This document shows, in pieces, positions 8,650 through 16,225 of a stretch of DNA of 64,000 bases (the stretch's first letter is position 1; the number at the start of each line of letters is the position of its first letter). The DNA is from Bacteroidales bacterium (GTDB taxonomy: Bacteria > Bacteroidota > Bacteroidia > Bacteroidales > UBA932): positions 124,001 through 188,000 of the forward strand of contig JAFRPW010000036.1 of NCBI GenBank assembly GCA_017428945.1. The letters are read 5' to 3'. The notes under the pieces were generated by a model, which did not search any database, was not told the origin of the DNA, and worked only from the letters and a program-made list of their open reading frames with translations. The translations under genes were made by a program, and so were the position numbers.

Positions 8650-8681
8650 CAAAGTTAATAATAAAAAATTTTATTAACAAC
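8650..8681 (-). promoter_or_regulatory. uraA: Bacteroidetes-type promoter of uraA
   Basis: On the minus strand: GTTG (plus 8678-8681), a 20-nt spacer, then TAACTTTG (plus 8650-8657), matching TTTG/TAnnTTTG. The expected start site leaves a leader of about 48 nt before the ATG at 8596. Confidence 0.6.
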
Positions 8682-8852
8682 CCTCCCGCCACCTTTCTTC
8701 CACAAAGTTTTCAACATTCTCTTCCGCTATGTTTCGGAAAAATTGCTTCACCAGCGTAAAACCAGCCGCATATAGCCACGGCCTCTGGTGTCTGCTCCCG
8801 ACTCTGTTGCCTGTTCCAGGCTCTCCTGCCTGCTCACGGTCCGCTGTAGCAG

Positions 8853-8917
8853 ACCTTGCATGCTGCTTTGCGCAAACAGCAGATAATCAACATGTTACAA
8901 AACAAGACATGGAAGGT
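8853..8917 (-). repeat. 65-bp inverted-end repeat, copy 1
   Basis: Read on the minus strand it begins ACCTTCCATG and ends GCATGCAAGGT. It aligns without gaps with the copies at 11431-11495 and 11514-11578. Inside are TTTTGTAA, TTGATTATCTGC and GTTT at the same offsets as in the other copies. It lies 26 nt beyond the stop of the GH2 gene. Confidence 0.75.
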
Positions 8918-8942
8918 GTCCTAGACAAGTATGGAGTGGCAG

Positions 8943-11354
8943 CTATTTAAGTAGAAGCGTTGCCGTCTTGAGCCCTTTGGACTTGGCGGTGACGGTAATC
9001 TGGCCGGGACCTGTGCGACGGACAATGGCCGATGCCTTGCCGTGGAAGGCGGGAAGGGCGGTACTGTAGAACGGAACGTGTGAAGTGGGGTCACCTGCAT
9101 CTGTGGCAACAATCTCACCAGGGCCCTTGACGCCAAAGGAAAGCATGTTGTCTGCATCCGGGCACGGTACGCCGTTGTTGTCCTGGATATCTACGGTGAC
9201 GTAGATGAGCTCCTTTCCGGCAAAGTCTGCCGAGGCCACCGCCTTGGCGGCTTTTCCGGCGGTGCGCATCACGTCACGGGCCCACTCGCGGCCATCCTTG
9301 TATGCCACAACCTCCACTTTGCCGGGCTGGTAAACAACGTTATCCCACACAATGCGGTAGCCTTCGCGAACCTTGCGGCCCATGGACTTGCCGTTCACAA
9401 AGAGTTCTGCGGAGTCTCCGGAAGTGTACACATGTACCGGCGTTATCTGTCCTTCACGGCCGGGCCATGTCCAGTGGGGAAGTATATGTGCTGTGGGAAC
9501 AGCGGGGTTCCAGCGGCTCTTGTACAGCCAGAAGCGGTCCTTGGGGAATCCCGCAAGGTCCATGATTCCGAAATAGCTGCTGCGGGAGGGCAGGGGAACG
9601 TCGCTTATAGCCTGGCCCCAGCCGGCCACCATCTTCTTGAAAGCTTCCCGTTCCTCTTCCGTGTGGAAGTTGGTAAGGACGGAGGGGTCCATGTTGAACG
9701 GAGTGGGCTCTCCAAGGTAGTCGTAGCCCGTCCAGACAAACTCTCCGGCACACTGAGGAACCTGGTCTTCATACTGCCACTCGTAGTCCGGCTTTGACGC
9801 CCAGCCGGGGGCGTAAAGGTCATAGGAACTCACCTGGAAAGGGGGCTCCATTGTCCAGCCTTTGCCCTTTTCCTGCTCCACGGGGAAGCGGTAATACCCT
9901 CTTGTAGATATGCAGGATGCCGTTTCTGAGCCGTAAACGGGCTTTCCGGGATGGTCTTCCACAAACTTCTGATATAGGTGTGGCTTGTAGTTGAATCCGT
10001 AGACGTCCATGGTCTCTGCGTATGGCTGCGAAGCCGCCCAGGGGTTGTCGTTGCCGGCCGTGGTGGGGCGGGTGGGGTCTTCCCTGTGGCAGATATCCGT
10101 GAGCATCTGTGGGATCCACCAGCGGGTGCTGTCTCCCTGCTCCCCGCACTCGTTGCCGATGCTCCATGCTACTACGGAAGGATGGTTGCGGTCCCTGCGG
10201 ATCATGGCCACAAGGTCTTTCTCTGCCCAATCGTCAAACAGCGTGGCGTAGCCGTTCTCTTTCTTGGACCAGGTCCAGGTGTCCGTGAGCTCGTCAAGGA
10301 CCAGGAAGCCCATGCGGTCGCAGAGGTCCAGAAGCTCCGGAGCGGGAGGGTTGTGGCTGGTGCGGATGGCATTGCAGCCCATGTCCTTGAGCATCTGGAG
10401 GCGGCGTATCCAGGCGTCGTCGTTCCACACTGCGCCAAGGGCTCCGGCATCGTGGTGCAGGCACACGCCCTTTAGGAAAGTCTTCTCTCCGTTGAGGTAG
10501 AAGCCGTCGGCGCGGAACTCTGCGCTGCGGATGCCGAAGGGCGTTTCGTAGACATCGTCCTCTCCCTCAATGACCGTGCGGGCAATGTACATCTGCGGGT
10601 TCTCCGGGGTCCAGAGACGGATGTCCCCGAGGTCGAAGGTCTGGACGATGGTGCGGCCGTCGTACACCTGCTCTACGCTGCGGGTTTCGGCCACAATGTG
10701 CTCGACTATCTTTCCCGGCAGCTCTTCCTTATATAATATGCGGGTGATGACGCAGGCAACCTTGGGTGCGTCGCTTTTGAGCGTCACCCTTTGGAAGACC
10801 CTTGCGAAACTGCCTTTGTGAACGGTGGTGATGAAGGTTCCCCAGTGGCCTACAGCCGTACGGGCCGATCTGGTGATCCAGACGTTCCTGTAGATGCCGC
10901 CTCCGGGGTACCAGCGGGAGCTTTCCGGCTTGTTGTCCAGCCGGATCTCTACGGTGTTGTCTCCTTCGTGGACAAAGGGGCCAAGGTCCACCGCCCATGA
11001 GGCATAGCCGTATGGCCAGCCGCCGGCGCGGGTGCCATTCACGTACACCTCCGCATTTGAAAAGGCGCCGTCAACTTCCAGGCGGATATCTTTTTCCAAG
11101 TCTTCCTCGCTCACCTCCAGTACTTTACGGTACGATGCCCTGCCCCACCAGGCCAGCTTGCCCGTTTCTCCGGGATACTCCTGGCGGAACGGCCCTTCTA
11201 CGCCCCAGTCGTGAGGGAGGTCCAGGACACGGGACTCGCCGTCCTTGGAGAATGTCCAGCCGCTGTTCCAGTTGATGCGTCCGGAGGGTTGGGAAGAGGC
11301 CGTAAAAGTTGCGGTGAATAGAATGAGAAGGGATAAGACTATGCGGTTTTTCAT
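8943..11354 (-). CDS. GH2 family beta-galactosidase-like glycoside hydrolase
   Basis: 803 residues with a signal peptide (residues 1-22), so periplasmic or secreted. Domain order: jelly-roll sugar-binding domain (about 27-165, with DLPHDW and WYPGGGIYRNVW), immunoglobulin-like domain (about 170-280), TIM barrel (about 285-590) and C-terminal Ig-like domains. The acid/base is Glu402 in WSIGNE and the nucleophile Glu477 in VYGSE; the HHDAGALGA and RTSHNPPAPE motifs are also present. The family removes terminal beta-linked galactose or related sugars; the exact linkage is not predictable. The gene stands alone and has a TATATTCG box on the minus strand (plus 11372-11379). Copies of the 65-bp repeat lie on both sides. 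Confidence 0.94.
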   Translation of the reverse strand: MKNRIVLSLLILFTATFTASSQPSGRINWNSGWTFSKDGESRVLDLPHDWGVEGPFRQEYPGETGKLAWWGRASYRKVLEVSEEDLEKDIRLEVDGAFSNAEVYVNGTRAGGWPYGYASWAVDLGPFVHEGDNTVEIRLDNKPESSRWYPGGGIYRNVWITRSARTAVGHWGTFITTVHKGSFARVFQRVTLKSDAPKVACVITRILYKEELPGKIVEHIVAETRSVEQVYDGRTIVQTFDLGDIRLWTPENPQMYIARTVIEGEDDVYETPFGIRSAEFRADGFYLNGEKTFLKGVCLHHDAGALGAVWNDDAWIRRLQMLKDMGCNAIRTSHNPPAPELLDLCDRMGFLVLDELTDTWTWSKKENGYATLFDDWAEKDLVAMIRRDRNHPSVVAWSIGNECGEQGDSTRWWIPQMLTDICHREDPTRPTTAGNDNPWAASQPYAETMDVYGFNYKPHLYQKFVEDHPGKPVYGSETASCISTRGYYRFPVEQEKGKGWTMEPPFQVSSYDLYAPGWASKPDYEWQYEDQVPQCAGEFVWTGYDYLGEPTPFNMDPSVLTNFHTEEEREAFKKMVAGWGQAISDVPLPSRSSYFGIMDLAGFPKDRFWLYKSRWNPAVPTAHILPHWTWPGREGQITPVHVYTSGDSAELFVNGKSMGRKVREGYRIVWDNVVYQPGKVEVVAYKDGREWARDVMRTAGKAAKAVASADFAGKELIYVTVDIQDNNGVPCPDADNMLSFGVKGPGEIVATDAGDPTSHVPFYSTALPAFHGKASAIVRRTGPGQITVTAKSKGLKTATLLLK

Positions 11355-11430
11355 GTGTGGCTAGTTTTATGCGAATATAGCAATTATTTCCGAAACCTTG
11401 CGTAAGTTAATGCTGAAATCTTTTTGAGAC

Positions 11431-11495
11431 ACCTTCCATGGCGCATTTTGTAATCTCCTGTTAATCAACGGTTTGTGAATAACAACATGGAAGGT
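11431..11495 (+). repeat. 65-bp inverted-end repeat, copy 2
   Basis: Starts ACCTTCCATG and ends CATGGAAGGT, a perfect 10-bp terminal inverted repeat. It aligns without gaps with copies 1 and 3. It lies upstream of the GH2 gene and is separated from copy 3 by the 18-bp palindromic spacer at 11496-11513. Confidence 0.75.
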
Positions 11496-11524
11496 CCCCT
11501 GAAAAAACAGGGGACCTTCCATGT
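11485..11524. repeat. Perfect 17-bp hairpin joining two 65-bp repeats
   Basis: ACATGGAAGGTCCCCTG (11485-11501) pairs perfectly with its complement at 11508-11524 around a loop of six A. It is formed by the end of copy 2, a CCCCTG/CAGGGG spacer and the start of copy 3. There is no T-run after it, so it is not a typical terminator. Confidence 0.75.
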
Positions 11525-11578
11525 GTCGTTTTACAACCTATTGATTATCTGCCGTTTACCCGCAGCAGGATGGAAGGT
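11514..11578 (+). repeat. 65-bp inverted-end repeat, copy 3
   Basis: Starts ACCTTCCATG and ends GGATGGAAGGT. It shares TTGATTATCTGC with copy 1 at the same offset. It ends 7 bp before the stop of the DUF937-like gene on the minus strand. Confidence 0.75.
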
Positions 11579-11584
11579 GTACTG

Positions 11585-12058
11585 CTACTTCTTCTTCAGG
11601 AGGCCGCCAAGGATGCTGGTTGCAGCGCCAAGAAGGCCGGAGCCGGTTGATGCAGGCTTGCTTCCGCCCTTGAGGGTGATGATGATGTCGTTGAAGTCCA
11701 CGTCGCCGTCACCGTCCTGGTCCTTGAGGATGCCGCCAAGCTTGCCCATGATGCCGGGAATAAGTGCCGTAAGGGTGCCGCCCAGGTTGCCAAGGTTCAG
11801 TTTGGAAACGATGTTCTTGGTGAAGAGGTTGGTTGCAAGGTCCGTAATGCCGCTCTTGGCCGCGGAGGTCTTGCCGGTGAGGAGGTTCTTGATCTCGTCA
11901 ATGCCGCCGGCTTTGGTTGCCGTCTGGGTGAGGGAACCGAAGATGGAGTCTGACATGCCGCCCAGGACCTGTTCCTTGAGGTTTGAGGGGATGTCTACCT
12001 TGCCTGCTGCAGAAGTGACCTGCTTGAGGATGAAATCGGAGAGATTGATGTTAGCCAT
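11585..12058 (-). CDS. DUF937-like protein with a calcium-loop motif
   Basis: 157 residues, no signal peptide. The helical body (LKEQVLGGMSDSIFGSL, GLLGAATSILGGLL) is rich in Gly, Leu and Ala and resembles DUF937/YidB-type small proteins of unknown function. Near residues 112-123 it carries DQDGDGDVDFND, a textbook DxDGDGxxDxxD calcium loop of EF-hand or dockerin type, followed by a basic tail ending GGLLKKK. The 25-nt gap to the fumarase gene upstream suggests it may be read from the same transcript. Family assignment is moderate; the Ca-loop is seen directly. Confidence 0.7.
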   Translation of the reverse strand: MANINLSDFILKQVTSAAGKVDIPSNLKEQVLGGMSDSIFGSLTQTATKAGGIDEIKNLLTGKTSAAKSGITDLATNLFTKNIVSKLNLGNLGGTLTALIPGIMGKLGGILKDQDGDGDVDFNDIIITLKGGSKPASTGSGLLGAATSILGGLLKKK

Positions 12059-12083
12059 GGTATGTTATAGTTATAGTTATTGG

Positions 12084-13712
12084 TTACAGTCCTATTGACT
12101 TGAAGAAATCGTTCCCCTTGTCGTCCACCAGGATGAAAGCCGGGAAGTCCTCCACCGTGATTTTCCAGATGGCTTCCATGCCCAGTTCAGGGTATTCCAC
12201 GCATTCGATACTGCGGATACTGCTCTGTGACAGGACGGCTGCAACACCGCCGATGGTGCCAAGGTAGAAGCCTCCGTGCTTCTGGCAGGCATCCGTGACC
12301 ACCTTGGAGCGGTTGCCCTTGGCTATCATCACCAGGGAGGCTCCGTGAGCCTGGAATTCATCTACATACGGGTCCATTCGGTTGGCCGTAGTGGGGCCCA
12401 TGGAACCGCAGGGATAGCCGGCCGGAGTTTTTGCAGGGCCCGCATACAGGATGGGATGGTCCTTGAAGTAGGCGGGCATCTCCTCATCAGCGTCCAGACG
12501 TGCCTTGAGCTTTGCGTGGGCAATGTCACGGGCCACGATGATGGTTCCCTTCAGGTTCACGCGGGTGCCTACGGTGTATTTGGTGAGTTCTGCGCGGACT
12601 GCGTCAATTCCCTTGTCCAGGTCTATCTCTATGCCCTTGGGGCCCTCGCCGGGGCGGCGCAGCTCTTCTGGAATGAGTTCAGAGGGATTGGAGTCCATTT
12701 TCTCTATCCAGATGCCGTCGGCATTGATCTTGGACTTGATATTGCGGTCTGCGCTGCAACTGACGCCCATGCCAATGGGGCAGCTGGCTCCGTGGCGGGG
12801 CAGACGGACCACACGGATGTCGTGGGCCAGATACTTGCCTCCGAACTGTGCGCCCAGGCCAATCTTCTGCGCCTCCTTCAGGAGCTTTTCTTCCAGATCC
12901 AGATCCCGGAATGCGCGGCCGGTCTCGTCACCGGTGGTGGGCAGGCCGTCATAGAACTTGATGCTTGCCAGCTTAACGGTGAGAAGGTTCTTTTCGGCCG
13001 ATGTGCCGCCAATCACAAATGCTATATGGTAAGGCGGACAGGCTGCAGTGCCCAGGGAACGCATCTTCTCCACCAGGAAGGGAATGAGGGTGCCTTCATT
13101 CTGGATGGTTGCCTTGGTCATGGGATAGAAGTATGTCTTGTTGGCGCTGCCGCCGCCCTTGGCCACCATGATGAAGCGATACTCTTCGCCCTGCGTTGCC
13201 TCGATGTCAATCTGAGCCGGGAGGTTGCACTTGGTGTTAACCTCGTTGTACATATCAAGAGGAGCATTCTGGCTGTAGCGGAGATTCTCCTGCGTATAGC
13301 AGTCGAACACGCCTTTCGAGAGAGCCTCCTCGTCCTCGAAGTCCGTCCAGACATGCTGGCCTTTCTCTCCGTGGATGATGGCGGTGCCGGTGTCCTGGCA
13401 GAACGGGAGAACGCCCTTGACAGACGTTTCCGCATTGCGCAGGAACTGTAGGGCAACGTATCTGTCGTTGTCCGATGCCTCCGGGTCCCGAAGGATGGCC
13501 GCCACCTGCTCATTGTGGGCACGGCGCAGCATAAACTGGCAGTCGTGGAAAGACTGTCGTGCAACAAGTGTGAGGGCCTCGGGAGATACCTCCAGAATAG
13601 TCTTGTCTCCAAACTTGGCCGTCTTTACAAGTTTCTCCGATCCGGGAATTTTGTAGTACTCTGTTGTGTCAGGTCCCAACTGAAACATTGGGGCGTATTT
13701 AAAATCAGGCAT
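12084..13712 (-). CDS. Class I fumarate hydratase
   Basis: 542 residues, the full length of iron-sulfur fumarases of the FumA/FumB type (alpha and beta parts fused). It interconverts fumarate and malate in the cytoplasm. Cluster-ligand cysteine candidates are in [21 protein letters not shown] and [13 protein letters not shown]. The C-terminal half carries [26 protein letters not shown] and ends in [23 protein letters not shown]. The start at 13712 gives [10 protein letters not shown]; an upstream in-frame codon at 13733 would use bases close to the expected transcription start. In Bacteroidales this enzyme typically serves the reductive branch to succinate. Confidence 0.96.
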   Translation of the reverse strand: MPDFKYAPMFQLGPDTTEYYKIPGSEKLVKTAKFGDKTILEVSPEALTLVARQSFHDCQFMLRRAHNEQVAAILRDPEASDNDRYVALQFLRNAETSVKGVLPFCQDTGTAIIHGEKGQHVWTDFEDEEALSKGVFDCYTQENLRYSQNAPLDMYNEVNTKCNLPAQIDIEATQGEEYRFIMVAKGGGSANKTYFYPMTKATIQNEGTLIPFLVEKMRSLGTAACPPYHIAFVIGGTSAEKNLLTVKLASIKFYDGLPTTGDETGRAFRDLDLEEKLLKEAQKIGLGAQFGGKYLAHDIRVVRLPRHGASCPIGMGVSCSADRNIKSKINADGIWIEKMDSNPSELIPEELRRPGEGPKGIEIDLDKGIDAVRAELTKYTVGTRVNLKGTIIVARDIAHAKLKARLDADEEMPAYFKDHPILYAGPAKTPAGYPCGSMGPTTANRMDPYVDEFQAHGASLVMIAKGNRSKVVTDACQKHGGFYLGTIGGVAAVLSQSSIRSIECVEYPELGMEAIWKITVEDFPAFILVDDKGNDFFKSIGL

Positions 13713-13739
13713 TCTTGTAACAGTTTTTCTCAATTCTTA

Positions 13740-13771
13740 CAAAAATAATCAATCCCTCCGACCTCTGCAAA
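13740..13771 (-). promoter_or_regulatory. Bacteroidetes-type promoter of the fumarase gene
   Basis: On the minus strand: TTTG (plus 13768-13771), a 20-nt spacer, then TATTTTTG (plus 13740-13747), a full match to the consensus. It predicts a leader of roughly 20 nt before the ATG at 13712. Confidence 0.75.
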
Positions 13772-13801
13772 TCTATTACAGGAATTAAGTGCATAAACAA
13801 T

Positions 13802-13828
13802 GAACGCCCCCACGGGGTGGAGGCGTTC
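13802..13828 (-). terminator. Hairpin after the Ig-domain lipoprotein gene
   Basis: GAACGCC (13802-13808) pairs with GGCGTTC (13822-13828), with additional GC pairs inside. It starts 22 nt after the lipoprotein stop in the direction of transcription. The following bases (ATTGTTTATG) make only a weak U-tract. Confidence 0.5.
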
Positions 13829-13849
13829 GGGGAGGTATTGTGGTTCAAA

Positions 13850-16150
13850 CTAATCCTTGACGGGGCGGACAGAGCGGCCTTCGGAACGAGGGACCAGAGC
13901 CTTGTCCTTGTCGCCGTTGACGAAGTCCACGGCGTTTGCAGTACCTCCGTCTCCGGTGGCAGTCCAGTAGCTTCCGTAAGAACCCTTGTAGTTCAGGGTG
14001 GTCTTGTCATACCAGCCTCCTGCGGGAAGGAATATGCTCTTGCCGTTTGGTCCTGTCACCAGCATTCCATTGACCCCGTTGCGGGTTGTCCACGTCCACG
14101 TGCAGTTCTCACGTAATTCTTTGAACTCTTTGAACGTAGGCATGCGCCAGCCATTGCCCAGATTTACGGTTGCGGCGTCATCTTCGGCCTCCAGAACAGT
14201 CTTGCCATCGCCGCCAGGGGTGGTATCGTACTTGGCATAAATCGTTATTCCGTCGCCATATGAGGTTGCCGGATACTTGTAGTTAGACGAACTGTAGCTT
14301 GATTTGGGTGAAGTTTCAGCCCAGGCGTAATAATTACCGTAATCCTCGGGCTTTGATGCTCCCACGTTCATTGAGCTCCATTTGAGTCCGCTGGGGAGTC
14401 CAAGGTCTACAGCTTCTTCATCGGTACCGGAAGAGCCTCCGCCGGTGACGGTGATCTTGCAGGTATCATAGATATAGGCGTTGTCCTTGCATCGGACAGT
14501 GACGGTGGCCTCGCATTCCTGCAGGCCGGTCACCATACCGTTTGTGTCTATATACAGTTTACTGGACTGGACATTGCTGCTCCATACCACGCCTTTCTCA
14601 GTGGCGTTTTCAGGCAGGACCGTGGCAACAAGCTGGAACTGCTGGCCTACACTGAGCTCAAGCTCGTGCTTGTTGAGAGTTACGGATTCTACCGGGACGG
14701 AGCTGCCGGATTGGACCGTAACTTCACAGGTGGCAGTAAGATTTCCGGCGTGGGCCGTAAGCGTGGCCTGCCCCGCCGCAAGGCCCTGGACTTTAGCGGT
14801 GGTCTTGGAAGTCATCTGCACTTTGGCGATGCTGGAGTTTGACGAATCCCAATAGATAGTGACCTCGGCATCGGAAGGATCCAGAATCAGCGTGAGAGCC
14901 TTCTCTTCGTTCAGGGCAAGAGTCACGGAGGAAGGATCAATCGACACGCTATTGATATTAGAGGAGCCGCCTCCGGCGCTGACAGTCACCTGGCACGATG
15001 CCATTACGCTTGGATACATCACGCTGATTACAGTAACCGTGGTTGTGCCAATGGACTGTGCGGTAAGTTCACCGTTAGCGCCCACACTTACGATCCTGTT
15101 ATCCATAACGCTCCAATTCAAGGCCTTGTAAGTGGCGTTCTCGGGATAAATCGTGGCCACAAGTGTCTCCTGCTGGCCCACAGTCATTTCAAGCTGAGTC
15201 TTGTTAAGCGTTATGGAGGTCACCGCCACGGTAGCCGCACCGCCTTCCACGGTAACTTCGCAGGTTGCAGTCTTGCCGCTGGCATACGCGGTGACAATCG
15301 CCTTGCCTTCTGCAAGACCTTGCACTTTGGCCTGGGAATCATTAATGGCACCCAGCGCAACTACTTCAGGTTTATCACATTTCCATTCAACTTTTACTTT
15401 GGTGCCGGAAGGTTTCATTACCGCTGTCAGTACCGCCTCCTCATCTATGGCAAGAGTGACAGGCGCGGGTTCAATGACAAGGCTTTCTGTCTCGTCTCCG
15501 GCCTTGACGATACTGATACGGCAAGTGGCCTGAACTTTTCCAGCCTTGGCCGTAATGGATGCAAATCCTTCTGCCAATGCCGTAACCTTGCCGTTTTGAT
15601 CGACAGTGGCGTTTTCCGGCATAAGGCATTCCCATTCCACCTTGTCCGTAGTGTTTGCCGGCTCTAAAGTAACGGTAAGGGTTTTGGTCTCCCCAACCTT
15701 CATTGTAAGTCCATCGGACTCATTTATTGTAATGGAGGTTGCCGGCACTTCAACGACTGTGGGTTTCAGCCCGGCCTGGGTAACGTTTATCGATTTGGAG
15801 ATGCTTCCGCAGGTAACCGTAATCTTGGCGCTGCGGGGCTCCTCGCTTTTATTGTCCTGGGCTGTGACGGTAATTTCCGTATCACCGGGCAGACCGGAGG
15901 TGGGACTTACAGTGAACCAGGATACGGGCTTACCTTCGGCATCCTCGATGGCTGCGCTCCAGTTGAGCGACGAGGAGAATGATACCTTCACGGTAAGAGT
16001 ACCTTCTTCCGACGTTGCGGAGAAATTGATACCGTGGTTGAAGTATTCCAGACTTTCCTCAGGAATATCCAGCGTTGCGGGAATCTCTATCTCGTCGCAC
16101 GCGAAGAAAAGGACGGCCGAAGCCAGAATTGCATAGAATAGCTTTTTCAT
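13850..16150 (-). CDS. Large surface lipoprotein: BACON, five Ig (BIG2) repeats, FISUMP-like end domain
   Basis: 766 residues. Lipoprotein signal with Cys18 (SAVLFFAC). Residues about 38-128 form a BACON domain (SLNWSAAI, WFTVSPTSGLPGD, SINVTQAG). Five bacterial Ig-like repeats follow to about residue 565, each with a start like VTSITLNKTQLEMTVGQQ, a middle like VWS or VEW, and an ATCEVTV-like end. The last 180 residues (AVDLGLPSGLKWSSMNVGAS, YYAWAETSPK, GWRMPTFKEF, YWTATGDGG, GRSVRPVKD) match the Fibrobacter-succinogenes-major-paralogous type domain. It is probably exposed on the cell surface for glycan or surface binding. It follows a TPR/LuxR regulator by 75 nt on the same strand. Confidence 0.9.
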   Translation of the reverse strand: MKKLFYAILASAVLFFACDEIEIPATLDIPEESLEYFNHGINFSATSEEGTLTVKVSFSSSLNWSAAIEDAEGKPVSWFTVSPTSGLPGDTEITVTAQDNKSEEPRSAKITVTCGSISKSINVTQAGLKPTVVEVPATSITINESDGLTMKVGETKTLTVTLEPANTTDKVEWECLMPENATVDQNGKVTALAEGFASITAKAGKVQATCRISIVKAGDETESLVIEPAPVTLAIDEEAVLTAVMKPSGTKVKVEWKCDKPEVVALGAINDSQAKVQGLAEGKAIVTAYASGKTATCEVTVEGGAATVAVTSITLNKTQLEMTVGQQETLVATIYPENATYKALNWSVMDNRIVSVGANGELTAQSIGTTTVTVISVMYPSVMASCQVTVSAGGGSSNINSVSIDPSSVTLALNEEKALTLILDPSDAEVTIYWDSSNSSIAKVQMTSKTTAKVQGLAAGQATLTAHAGNLTATCEVTVQSGSSVPVESVTLNKHELELSVGQQFQLVATVLPENATEKGVVWSSNVQSSKLYIDTNGMVTGLQECEATVTVRCKDNAYIYDTCKITVTGGGSSGTDEEAVDLGLPSGLKWSSMNVGASKPEDYGNYYAWAETSPKSSYSSSNYKYPATSYGDGITIYAKYDTTPGGDGKTVLEAEDDAATVNLGNGWRMPTFKEFKELRENCTWTWTTRNGVNGMLVTGPNGKSIFLPAGGWYDKTTLNYKGSYGSYWTATGDGGTANAVDFVNGDKDKALVPRSEGRSVRPVKD

Positions 16151-16174
16151 CGTAACTTTTATTACATAATTTTT

Positions 16175-16203
16175 GGCGAAGATAGGTAAAACCCGTCTTC
16201 GCC
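16175..16203. repeat. Hairpin between regulator and lipoprotein genes
   Basis: GGCGAAGA (16175-16182) pairs with TCTTCGCC (16196-16203) around a 13-nt loop. Neither side has a good T-run in the relevant direction. It could be an attenuator or an mRNA-stabilising stem between the two genes. Confidence 0.4.
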
Positions 16204-16225
16204 ATATAGTACGAAAGAACTATTT

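Larger units (their letters stand above)
8597..8942. other. Intergenic region between GH2 gene and uraA
   Basis: 346 bp without a convincing gene. It contains the uraA leader hairpin and promoter (8600-8681) and one copy of a 65-bp inverted-end repeat (8853-8917). A 73-codon open frame here has no start signal or recognisable protein. Confidence 0.6.

Noticed and set aside
8729-8950. 73-codon open frame between the GH2 gene and uraA
   Set aside because: Runs through a 65-bp repeat and has an unusual Cys/Ala/Ser-rich translation without any start signal.
11485-11524. Perfect 17-bp hairpin as a simple rho-independent terminator
   Set aside because: No T-run on either side, and the arms are the ends of two copies of a repeat family, so a repeat explanation is better.
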